From GCA-2746605 sp963710615 (GTDB lineage Bacteria; Bacteroidota; Ignavibacteria; Ignavibacteriales; Melioribacteraceae): 64,000 nucleotides of DNA. The stretch spans positions 62,001 through 126,000 of the forward strand of contig CAVQBF010000031.1 of assembly GCA_963710615.1 (NCBI GenBank). Reading direction: 5' to 3'. The position numbers and the translations under genes are program-made. Shown here piece by piece: positions 53,866 to 61,908 of this stretch. How positions within the stretch are numbered: the stretch's first letter is position 1; the number at the start of each line of letters is the position of its first letter. The notes beneath the pieces are model-generated. The model was not told the origin of the DNA. It saw only the letters and a program-made list of their open reading frames with translations, and searched no databases.

Positions 53866-55074
53866 ATGATTAGATTACTGACAGCCGGTGAATCTCATGG
53901 AAAAGCTTTATCAGTTATTGTTGAAGGTTTCCCCTCGAACATTCCAATCACAAAAGAGTTTATTGACAATCAGTTAAGACGCCGGCAAATGGGTTATGGT
54001 AGAGGCGGAAGAATGAAAATCGAAACAGATAAAGTTGAAATAAATTCTGGGATTAGGTTCGGTAAGACTTTAGGCTCTCCAATTTCATTTAATATTTACA
54101 ATAGTGATTGGCAAAATTGGACTGAGATAATGAGTCACATACCTGTAAGTTCGAATATTGAAAAAATTAAAATTCCTCGCCCAGGGCATGCGGATTTAAC
54201 TGGTATATCAAAATACAATTTTAATGACATTAGAAATTCGATTGAAAGATCAAGTGCACGAGAAACTGCTGCTAGAGTTGCCGGTTCCACCATTGCCAGA
54301 AGATTTTTGGAAGAATTTGGTATAAATGTTGGGAGTTTTGTGGAGAGTATTGGTAATGAATATCCGAAGAAAAGTATTCTGATTAAACTATTAAATAATA
54401 AATTGCCTAAAAATCTTAATGCACAAAAAATAGCTGATAAAGCTGATAAAAGCAGTGTGAGAGTTTTGGAATATGAACAAGAAGTAAAAATAATTGAAAA
54501 AATTAAATTAGCAAAAAAGAATGGTGATACCTTAGGCGGAAATATTATTGTTATTGCTACAGGAGTTCCTGTTGGACTAGGAAGCTATATGCATTTTGAT
54601 AAAAAGCTGGATGCTGCAATTGCATCTGAATTTATGTCAATTAACGCAATTAAAGGTGTTGAAATTGGAAGCGGTTTTAGTTCTGCGGATTTATTTGGAT
54701 CTCAATCACATGATGAGATTGTTTTAAAGAAAGGTGATTTAAATAGAAGGTCTAATAGAGCCGGTGGAATTGAAGGTGGTATTTCAACTGGACTGCCAAT
54801 AATTGTAAAAGCTGCTATGAAGCCTATTGCTACACTAATGCAGCCAATTCAGACAATAAACTTAGCATCAATGAAATCGATGAAAGCCAGAAGGGAGAGA
54901 AGTGATTTTGTTGCTGTTCCGGCCTGTGGTGTAATTGGAGAAGCTGCTCTTTCTTGGGTTTTGGCTAAATTTATGTTAGATAAGTTTGGAGGAGATTCGC
55001 TAGAGGAGACAAAAGAAAATTATAATAACTTTACGAAAAAACTTAAATCAAGAATAATCAAAAATTTTAAATAG
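53866..55074 (+). CDS. aroC: Chorismate synthase
   Basis: A 402-residue enzyme that converts EPSP to chorismate using reduced FMN, the last step of the shikimate pathway. Motifs are GESHGKALSVIVEGFP, RRQMGYGRGGRM, the PGHADL segment, and RSSARETAARVAGSTIARR, and the C-terminal SNRAGGIEGGISTG block. It is slightly longer than many AroCs, with an extended C-terminus. The ribosome binding site AAAGGAG precedes the ATG. No other aro gene is nearby. Confidence 0.97.
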   Translation: MIRLLTAGESHGKALSVIVEGFPSNIPITKEFIDNQLRRRQMGYGRGGRMKIETDKVEINSGIRFGKTLGSPISFNIYNSDWQNWTEIMSHIPVSSNIEKIKIPRPGHADLTGISKYNFNDIRNSIERSSARETAARVAGSTIARRFLEEFGINVGSFVESIGNEYPKKSILIKLLNNKLPKNLNAQKIADKADKSSVRVLEYEQEVKIIEKIKLAKKNGDTLGGNIIVIATGVPVGLGSYMHFDKKLDAAIASEFMSINAIKGVEIGSGFSSADLFGSQSHDEIVLKKGDLNRRSNRAGGIEGGISTGLPIIVKAAMKPIATLMQPIQTINLASMKSMKARRERSDFVAVPACGVIGEAALSWVLAKFMLDKFGGDSLEETKENYNNFTKKLKSRIIKNFK

Positions 55075-55089
55075 AAATTAGTTACAATT

Positions 55090-55731
55090 ATGTTAAAATT
55101 ACACAAATTTACCTTCAACCCATTTCAAGAAAATACTTATTTGATATGGGATGACCTTACAAGAGAAGCAACTGTAATAGACCCCGGTTGTTCAAATCAA
55201 ATAGAAGAAAATGAAATACGGTCATTCATAACTGAAAATTCACTAAATATAAGATATTTGATAAATACACACTGTCATATTGATCATGTTTTGGGGAATA
55301 AATTTATAAAGGATAAATACAACTGTGAGTTTTATGCTCCAGAGTTAGATATTCCTTTACTTAAAAACATGGTTGAACAAGCGAAAATGTTTGGAATCCA
55401 AATAAATCCTTCACCATTACCCGATAATTACATTAGTGAGGATTTGAAATTAATGATTGGAAATTCTGAGGCGAATTTTCTATTCACTCCTGGACATACT
55501 CCAGGCGAATATTGTATTATCTTTCAAAACGAGCATATTTGTATCAGCGGAGATGTATTATTTCTTGAAGGAATCGGAAGAACTGATCTTTGGGGCGGTG
55601 ATTATGAAACCTTGCTTCGGTCAATAAGGCATAAGTTATTTACATTGAGGGATGAATTTCTAGTATATCCTGGGCATGGAGACAACACAAAAATTGGATA
55701 CGAGAAATCGCATAATCCTTTTTTAAAGTAA
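55090..55731 (+). CDS. MBL-fold metallo-hydrolase (glyoxalase II-like)
   Basis: A 213-residue hydrolase with the full metallo-beta-lactamase fold metal set. THCHIDHVLG carries the HxHxDH motif, with Cys in the middle variable position. FTPGHTPGEY, SGDVLFLEGIGRTDL and YPGHGDNT provide the remaining ligands. This resembles glyoxalase II and related thioester hydrolases that act on glutathione-like or other thioesters. A thiol substrate would be consistent with the peptide-ligase cluster elsewhere in the window, which is speculative. It starts 15 bases after aroC. Confidence 0.9.
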   Translation: MLKLHKFTFNPFQENTYLIWDDLTREATVIDPGCSNQIEENEIRSFITENSLNIRYLINTHCHIDHVLGNKFIKDKYNCEFYAPELDIPLLKNMVEQAKMFGIQINPSPLPDNYISEDLKLMIGNSEANFLFTPGHTPGEYCIIFQNEHICISGDVLFLEGIGRTDLWGGDYETLLRSIRHKLFTLRDEFLVYPGHGDNTKIGYEKSHNPFLK

Positions 55732-55795
55732 GTATTATTGATTATGGCACTTTGATTGAATAAATTAAGAGTATAAGAAAATTTATTGTAAAAAA

Positions 55796-56560
55796 ATGCT
55801 CACTAAAATATTTCAATCAACAACAGTCAAGGTTTTATTACCTTTAATATTAGTTTTACTTTTTATTTACATTTTATTTTTTGAATTTATTTTACAAGCA
55901 AATCCAGTATTACCAAAACCTACAATTCTAATTGATTCAATACCCGCACTTTTTAAAGAGTATGATTTTTTATCATCATTTTTATTCTCTTTTACAGCTA
56001 TTTATTCAGTGATGATTATCTCTTATTTTTCAATTCGGTTAGGTGCAAATTGGATGTTTAAAATGCTCCGATATTTCCCTGGAATGAAAGAGCTATTCAG
56101 CGTTAATAAATTCTTTATACCAGTATTTTTAATTTTTCTATTTGAACTCTGGTTTGGGAATTCAATTTGGGGTGAATATTTGTTTGTGCTATTTTTAACT
56201 ATGGGGATACTTAAAGCAAGTATTGCTAATGAATTAGATAAAGTGAATGAAGAATATCTTCTTGCTGCAAGAAGTGTAGGTTTGCCGGAAAATGAAATTG
56301 GGGAAAAGGTAATATGGAAATCTATGCAGCCAAAAGTTTATGATTCACTTCTAAAGTTTCATATTCCAATCTGGAGTTATATTATTATTTATGAATTTAT
56401 TTGTAAAACAGAAGGAGTTGGAAATATTTTCTATATGTCGCTTAGATATAACGACCTTAGTTTAACAATTGTATTATTTATATTCTTGATACTTACCTTT
56501 TTAATTATGGAAAATATTTTAAAGAACATTAAGAAAAAGTATTTCTTCTGGGAAGCATAA
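55796..56560 (+). CDS. ABC transporter permease (nitrate/sulfonate/taurine type)
   Basis: A 254-residue permease with six spans. The EAA-type cytosolic loop is EEYLLAARSVGLPENEIGEK, a good match to the coupling helix of SsuC/TauC-like permeases. It would import an organic anion. It is followed 2 bases later by an ATPase-like gene, but no substrate-binding protein gene is present on either side. The pair may rely on a distant binding protein or have another role. Confidence 0.85.
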   Translation: MLTKIFQSTTVKVLLPLILVLLFIYILFFEFILQANPVLPKPTILIDSIPALFKEYDFLSSFLFSFTAIYSVMIISYFSIRLGANWMFKMLRYFPGMKELFSVNKFFIPVFLIFLFELWFGNSIWGEYLFVLFLTMGILKASIANELDKVNEEYLLAARSVGLPENEIGEKVIWKSMQPKVYDSLLKFHIPIWSYIIIYEFICKTEGVGNIFYMSLRYNDLSLTIVLFIFLILTFLIMENILKNIKKKYFFWEA

Positions 56561-56562
56561 TA

Positions 56563-57315
56563 ATGAATAAACCAGTTTTAACTTTAAATAATATTTCAAA
56601 ACACTACATAGATAAAGTTGGTTATAATATAAACTTGCTTAACAAAATCTCTTTATCTCTAAATACAAATGAGTTTTTGACAATTTTAGCACCAAGAGGT
56701 TCCGGGAAGACTTCGTTGCTTAAAATTATTTCCGGTCTTGAACAACCAACTAACGGAGTTATTGAAACCAATGGAAATAAGTTAATATTTATTCCTACCA
56801 AACCTTCATCATTCCCTTGGTTAAATGTCAGAGAAAATATTTCTTTTAATAGTAATTTGAGTTCAGAAAGAATTTCTGAGATTATTGATTTAGTTGGGTT
56901 AAATGGTTATACAGAACATTTCCCGCACAATAAAAGTGAGGGTTTTAGATTCAGAATTGCTTTGGGAAGAGCTTTAGCGAATATGCCGGATGTGCTAGTT
57001 ATCGATGAACCTTTCGCCAACTTGAATAGCAGAACCAGAGAAGAAATTTATTTGCTGCTTCGTGCTTTGTACAACTCTGAAAAACTTACAATTATTTTTG
57101 GAACGACAAATATTACTGAAGCTATCTTTTTGTCCGATAAAATCTATTTGATGAAAAAAAATCCCGGGGAAATAATTGGAAAGCTTATTGTAGATTTGGA
57201 AGAGAAACGTGAGCTACCGTTAATGGAATCTAAAGAATTTCAAACTTCAAGAAATCAGATTGAAGAAATATTTAAGACAAATTTAGAAAGAGCACTTTAT
57301 AATTTTTCAGTATAA
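56563..57315 (+). CDS. ABC ATPase-like protein with degenerate motifs
   Basis: A 250-residue ABC ATP-binding fold, partner of the permease 2 bases upstream. Walker A APRGSGKT (43-50) and Walker B VLVIDE (144-149) are intact. The Q-loop lacks its Gln (IPTKPSS, about 77-83). The signature LSGGQ reads KSEGF (124-128). The H-loop His is Thr182 (TTNITEA). Loss of these residues should impair ATP hydrolysis but could leave ATP binding. It might be a regulatory or structural subunit, or a decaying gene; the frame is intact and the length is normal. It starts right after the permease and ends 11 bases before the carboxylase gene. Confidence 0.86.
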   Translation: MNKPVLTLNNISKHYIDKVGYNINLLNKISLSLNTNEFLTILAPRGSGKTSLLKIISGLEQPTNGVIETNGNKLIFIPTKPSSFPWLNVRENISFNSNLSSERISEIIDLVGLNGYTEHFPHNKSEGFRFRIALGRALANMPDVLVIDEPFANLNSRTREEIYLLLRALYNSEKLTIIFGTTNITEAIFLSDKIYLMKKNPGEIIGKLIVDLEEKRELPLMESKEFQTSRNQIEEIFKTNLERALYNFSV

Positions 57316-57326
57316 ATGAGTTAATT

Positions 57327-58871
57327 ATGGAAGAAAAATTTAGAAAACTTGATCAATTAAGAAAAGAAGCCAAATTAGGCGGCGGTGATAAAAGGATTGA
57401 AAGCCAGCATAATAAAGGAAAGTTAACCGCAAGGGAACGAATAGAGCTCTTAGTTGATGAGGGGAGTTTTGATGAAGTTGATATGTTTGTTAAACATCGA
57501 TCAAATGATTTTGGATTGGAGGATGAAAAATATTTAGGAGATGGAGTTGTAACAGGATTTGCAAAAATTAACTCACGACCAGTTGCTGTTTTTAGTCAAG
57601 ATTTTACAGTATTTGGTGGATCACTTTCTGAATCTCATGCTGAAAAAATTTGCAAGATTATGGATATGGCAATGAAGATTGGAATCCCAGTCATCGGTTT
57701 AAATGATTCCGGTGGAGCAAGAATTCAAGAGGGGGTGGTTAGCCTTGGCGGTTATGCTGAAATATTTTTAAGAAATACTTTAGCTTCAGGAGTAATTCCT
57801 CAAATTTCAGCTATTCTAGGTCCATGTGCCGGCGGGGCTGTTTATTCCCCTGCGATTACAGACTTTATATTTATGGTTAAAAATACAAGTCATATGTTTG
57901 TTACCGGACCAAATGTTGTTAAAACTGTGACACATGAAGAAGTTACCTTCGAAGAATTAGGTGGAGCAGAAACTCACACTTCAAAAAGCGGTGTAGCACA
58001 TTTTGCTATGGATAGTGAAATTGAGGTTCTCCATAACATTCGGGATTTAGTTGATTATCTCCCGCTTAATTGGAAAGATAAATCACCAGAAAGGGATTTT
58101 GACTTTGATCAAGACTTATCACTACCTGAACTTGACAGTTTAATACCGGATTCACCAAACAAACCGTACGATATGCACTCCATAATTAAGCCACTGTTAG
58201 ATAATGGTGATTTTTTAGAAATACAAAAAAATTATGCTGAAAATTTAATTATTGGATTTGGTAGAGTCGGAGGAATATCAGTAGGTATTGTGGCAAATCA
58301 ACCTGCTGTATTGGCAGGTGTTTTAGATATTAATTCTTCAGTAAAAGGAGCAAGGTTTATCAGATTTTGCGATGCTTTCAATATTCCACTTCTTGTTCTT
58401 GAAGATGTTCCTGGATTTTTGCCTGGTACCGAGCAAGAATGGAATGGAATTATTAGACACGGATCAAAATTATTATTTGCTTTCAGTGAAGCTACAGTTC
58501 CGAAGGTGACTGTAATAACACGTAAAGCTTATGGCGGCGCTTATGATGTAATGAACTCAAAACATATTAGAGGTGATTTTAATTTTGCTTGGCCATCTGC
58601 AGAAATTGCAGTAATGGGACCAAAAGGTGCTGTAGAAATAATTTTTAAGAAAGAAATAAATTCATCAAATGATCGCGAAAAAAAATTGGAGCAGAAACTA
58701 TCTGAATATATTGAAAAATTTGCTAATCCTTATATAGCAGCTGAACGAGGATACATAGATGATGTAATTAAACCTAGTGAAACCAGGTTGAAAATTATTA
58801 ATGCATTCCAACTATTAAAAACTAAGGTTGATTTAAATCCTAAGAAGAAGCATACAACTATACCTTTATAA
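57327..58871 (+). CDS. Acyl-CoA carboxylase carboxyltransferase (beta) subunit
   Basis: A 514-residue carboxyltransferase of the propionyl/methylmalonyl-CoA type. GKLTARERIELLVDEGSFDEV is the typical N-terminal signature. GGSLSESHAEKICKIMD, NDSGGARIQEG and GPCAGGAVYSPA form the first crotonase-fold half; FCDAFNIPLLVLEDVPGFLPG and KAYGGAYDVM form the second. It moves CO2 from biotin to propionyl-CoA (or acetyl-CoA). No biotin carboxylase or biotin carrier gene is in the window. It starts 11 bases after the ABC ATPase. Confidence 0.94.
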   Translation: MEEKFRKLDQLRKEAKLGGGDKRIESQHNKGKLTARERIELLVDEGSFDEVDMFVKHRSNDFGLEDEKYLGDGVVTGFAKINSRPVAVFSQDFTVFGGSLSESHAEKICKIMDMAMKIGIPVIGLNDSGGARIQEGVVSLGGYAEIFLRNTLASGVIPQISAILGPCAGGAVYSPAITDFIFMVKNTSHMFVTGPNVVKTVTHEEVTFEELGGAETHTSKSGVAHFAMDSEIEVLHNIRDLVDYLPLNWKDKSPERDFDFDQDLSLPELDSLIPDSPNKPYDMHSIIKPLLDNGDFLEIQKNYAENLIIGFGRVGGISVGIVANQPAVLAGVLDINSSVKGARFIRFCDAFNIPLLVLEDVPGFLPGTEQEWNGIIRHGSKLLFAFSEATVPKVTVITRKAYGGAYDVMNSKHIRGDFNFAWPSAEIAVMGPKGAVEIIFKKEINSSNDREKKLEQKLSEYIEKFANPYIAAERGYIDDVIKPSETRLKIINAFQLLKTKVDLNPKKKHTTIPL

Positions 58872-58904
58872 TTGCTTTTAATAATAGTTACAACAAGAAG
58901 TGTA

Positions 58905-59693
58905 ATGAAGAAACGAAAAATAATTGAGGCTGTTAGTAATCTGGACTTTATTCCAGGAATATTTAATTATTGCGATAGATGGTGTGAAAGATGTGAAATG
59001 ACTAATAAATGTGCAAATTTTGCATTAACTACTGCTGACTGCATGAAAGAAGAAGACTATCAAAACAATAATGAAAAGTTCTGGCAGAAATTCAGCGAAA
59101 TAATGGAAACAACTCTTGAATTGGTAATGGAATTTTCAGCGAATGAAGGTATCGATTTAGATAGTATTGATTATGATGCAATTAAAGAAAGAGAAGAAAA
59201 AATTCATAAGCAGGCATGTCAGACAGATATTTCGAAAATAAGCAAAAATTATATTGATATTGCAGGCAAATGGTTTGATGAATCGAAAAATATTTTTATT
59301 GAAAAGGAGAAACAATTAATTACTGAATTGGAAATGGATTTGCCGAAATCTAATCCGGATGGTGAAGCTGCGATTTTAAAAGATGCAATCAGTGTGATCA
59401 TGTGGTACAAATTTCAAATTCATGTAAAGATAATGAGAGCGGTAAGTGGTGCAATGGAAGACGAAGAATTAGCCGACGAATATGATTTCCCAAAAGATTC
59501 AGCTGGCTCTGCAAAAGTTGCATTAATTGGAATCGACCGATCAATATCTGCTTGGGAAAAGTTATTAATATACTTCCCCGACGAAGAAGACTCCTTTCTG
59601 AAAATTCTTGTTCTTCTAGTTAAATTGCGCAAAGAAGTTGAAAAGACTTTTCCTGATGCGAGAAACTTTATACGTCCCGGCTTTGATGAATAG
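58905..59693 (+). CDS. Uncharacterised protein with N-terminal cysteine cluster
   Basis: A 262-residue protein starting at ATG 58905, the first good start; an upstream TTG would add 11 residues. Near the N-terminus YCDRWCERCEMTNKC has Cys in a C-x3-C-x2-C-x5-C pattern, which could hold zinc or an iron-sulfur centre. A fifth Cys follows (TADC). The rest is mostly helical and acidic, with paired Glu/His positions. No family is recognised. It lies 33 bases after the carboxylase gene and may belong to the same operon. It has no signal peptide. Confidence 0.75.
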   Translation: MKKRKIIEAVSNLDFIPGIFNYCDRWCERCEMTNKCANFALTTADCMKEEDYQNNNEKFWQKFSEIMETTLELVMEFSANEGIDLDSIDYDAIKEREEKIHKQACQTDISKISKNYIDIAGKWFDESKNIFIEKEKQLITELEMDLPKSNPDGEAAILKDAISVIMWYKFQIHVKIMRAVSGAMEDEELADEYDFPKDSAGSAKVALIGIDRSISAWEKLLIYFPDEEDSFLKILVLLVKLRKEVEKTFPDARNFIRPGFDE

Positions 59694-59817
59694 GCTATTA
59701 AGTAATCAAGTAAGATAGAATATTTTATATTATATAAAAATATTTTATTTAACTTATAAATATAATATCTAAATTAACTTAGTTTAGTAAATCATAACTT
59801 CTAAAAAAGGAGATTTT

Positions 59818-60405
59818 ATGAAAAAGCTAATGTTAGCAGTCCTCTTATTTACAATCATACTTACTTGCAATTTATTTTCACAAAAACAGCAAATTTTACC
59901 AGAAGGATGGTTTAGAGCAGGAAATAATAGTTCTGAATTTAAAACAAGTATTGATAATGAAGTACATCAAAATGGTGAACGCAGCATTTTTATAGAATCA
60001 TTCAATCCAGGACAAAAAGAATTTGAAACAATAATGCAAACAATTAGCGCTAAAAAATATCTTGGGAAAAGACTAAAATTAAAAGGCTTCATTAAAAGTG
60101 ATGATGTTAAAGGCTCATGCTCAATTTGGATGAGAATTGATGGTCCGAACAGAGAAAATCTAGGTTTTGACAATCTTTATGGGAGAAATGTTTCTGGAAC
60201 AACTGATTGGAAAGAATATATTATTGTTTTGGACGTTCCAATCAAAAGTGTATCAATCAATTACGGTTTAATGCTTAACGGTGATGGGAAGGCTTGGTTT
60301 GATAATCTCTCCATTTCAGAAGTTGATAAGTCCGTTGAAGTTACAAACTTGAATAAAGATCCAGTTTTACCAGAAGACCCAAGAAATTTGGATTTTGAAA
60401 AATGA
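59818..60405 (+). CDS. Secreted jelly-roll (CBM-like) protein
   Basis: A 195-residue protein with a signal peptide (about residues 1-21, CNLFSQ). It has one beta-sandwich of the carbohydrate-binding CBM4/9 or CBM22-like type: NGERSIFIESFN, LGKRLKLKGFIKSDDV, WMRIDG and AWFDNLSISEV. The last motif is the recurrent DNL end of such folds. It probably binds a sugar, peptide or polymer outside the cell. AAAGGAG precedes the ATG. The last bases overlap the next gene. Confidence 0.75.
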   Translation: MKKLMLAVLLFTIILTCNLFSQKQQILPEGWFRAGNNSSEFKTSIDNEVHQNGERSIFIESFNPGQKEFETIMQTISAKKYLGKRLKLKGFIKSDDVKGSCSIWMRIDGPNRENLGFDNLYGRNVSGTTDWKEYIIVLDVPIKSVSINYGLMLNGDGKAWFDNLSISEVDKSVEVTNLNKDPVLPEDPRNLDFEK

Positions 60406-60784
60406 ATTGCAGCAAGTTAAAAAAATGTTAAAAGAAAGAAGATTTTTTATAATGTTCTTTTCAATAATATTATTTATAATTGCTCTAGTGCCAAGTGTAA
60501 TTGGAAAATTTCTTTTAGCTCCAACAGGAAGTTTAAAATTAATCGGTCCTGTCATTGGATTCTTTCTTGCTTTTGGAATTTATTATAAATGGCTACATAT
60601 TGAAAAGATTTTCTACTTTGTGTTCGGTTTGACAATTATGGGTGATTTACTAATCTTAACAAAAAGTACCGGGAATAAGTTTTTATTCTTGCTTGTTCTT
60701 TCAGCAGTTCATATTCTATTGCTAATTATTTTCTTTACATCCAATAATATTAGAACTCATTTAGGAATAGGGAAAAAATTTTGA
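60395..60784 (+). CDS. Small four-span membrane protein
   Basis: A 129-residue protein starting at TTG 60395 (overlapping the previous gene) or ATG 60425. It has four hydrophobic segments, at about 19-40, 48-66, 70-90 and 96-115, and a basic C-terminal tail. No motif is recognised. Overlap with the secreted jelly-roll gene suggests cotranscription. Confidence 0.65.
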   Translation: MKNELQQVKKMLKERRFFIMFFSIILFIIALVPSVIGKFLLAPTGSLKLIGPVIGFFLAFGIYYKWLHIEKIFYFVFGLTIMGDLLILTKSTGNKFLFLLVLSAVHILLLIIFFTSNNIRTHLGIGKKF

Positions 60785-60800
60785 ATAAATAATTTATGCG

Positions 60801-61673
60801 TTAAAAAAAATCTACAAAGAAGCCTACTCCAAATTTTTGTATTCTCTCAGAATAGTATTCACTGAACGGATTTGCACCTATGTAGTAAGAGAGATAAACA
60901 ACAAGTCCCTTACCATCCCAATCGCCGAATTTTACACCACTCATTAGTTTTGTATTTAGCTGATACTCTGGTGTACCAACCAAATTAAATTGAGAAGCAA
61001 TAAATAAATTTGTTTTTGCTCCAAAAGTCTCATCTAAAACTTGATCAAATGCAGCTTCAAATCCAAAATAACCAGACCATTTTTTAATTTCAGCAGGTCG
61101 CACCATTGTAGAATAAGCAGCAGTACCGTAAGTTCTTAAAGACCCAAAGTCCGGATAGAATTGATATCCAAGTGTTAACTCGCCAAAATCTCGGGTAAAA
61201 GGAATTGGTTCATCATCATTTATCCATTTTTTTTGATATCTATCATAATGTCCATCAACTAAATGGGCACTATTATGAATTATCCTGAATCTTGAAATAA
61301 ACTTACCATTTTCAAAAGATTTAGAAAAGGCAGCATTCCCACCAAAAAAACCATCTAGCGCATCTATCTGCAATCTGTTTCCTCTATAACTAGTTGATAA
61401 AGCATATCCCATAAATTCAACGGATAGACTTAAAATACTTTTTGATTCATGAAAATTGAATCTTATTAGATCAACATTATTTCCGATATCAACTTTTAAA
61501 TTAGAGTTTGATGTATAGTATAAAATACCTAAACGGGCTTCTTGATAATTAGCCTTAAATGGTAAAAAATGAAGCCCAGGTGCAAATAGCTGAACAGAAT
61601 GTGAAGAATTATCTTGAGAAAAAATATTAAAAGATGAAATAAGCAGTAAAATTGTAAAAATTCTTAATTTCAT
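60801..61673 (-). CDS. Outer-membrane barrel protein, DUF1207-like
   Basis: A 290-residue protein with a signal peptide (about residues 1-19, FNIFSQ). The RIIHNSAHLVDGHYD segment and the ending FGVGFFVDFF recall the DUF1207 outer-membrane family. Strands alternate polar and aromatic residues and the last residue is Phe, as in beta-barrel proteins recognised by BAM. The function of the family is unknown. It is convergent with the small membrane gene; the 16-base gap has no terminator. Confidence 0.75.
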   Translation of the reverse strand: MKLRIFTILLLISSFNIFSQDNSSHSVQLFAPGLHFLPFKANYQEARLGILYYTSNSNLKVDIGNNVDLIRFNFHESKSILSLSVEFMGYALSTSYRGNRLQIDALDGFFGGNAAFSKSFENGKFISRFRIIHNSAHLVDGHYDRYQKKWINDDEPIPFTRDFGELTLGYQFYPDFGSLRTYGTAAYSTMVRPAEIKKWSGYFGFEAAFDQVLDETFGAKTNLFIASQFNLVGTPEYQLNTKLMSGVKFGDWDGKGLVVYLSYYIGANPFSEYYSERIQKFGVGFFVDFF

Positions 61674-61908
61674 TATTTATGCCTTGTTTTCGATTATAGA
61701 TTATCAGTAAAATACCTTCGAATTTTTTCGAAAATAATTTATCCTAGATAACAATAGTTTAAGATGGGTTTTGAAAATATTAGAAGTTTATTGCGGATAT
61801 TGAATATTAAGTTATTTTATTACCTAGAAGAATAATGATTACATAATATTTAACTTGATAAAAAATGTGTAATCCATTATTTTACAACAACTAAAATAAG
61901 GTTTAATT

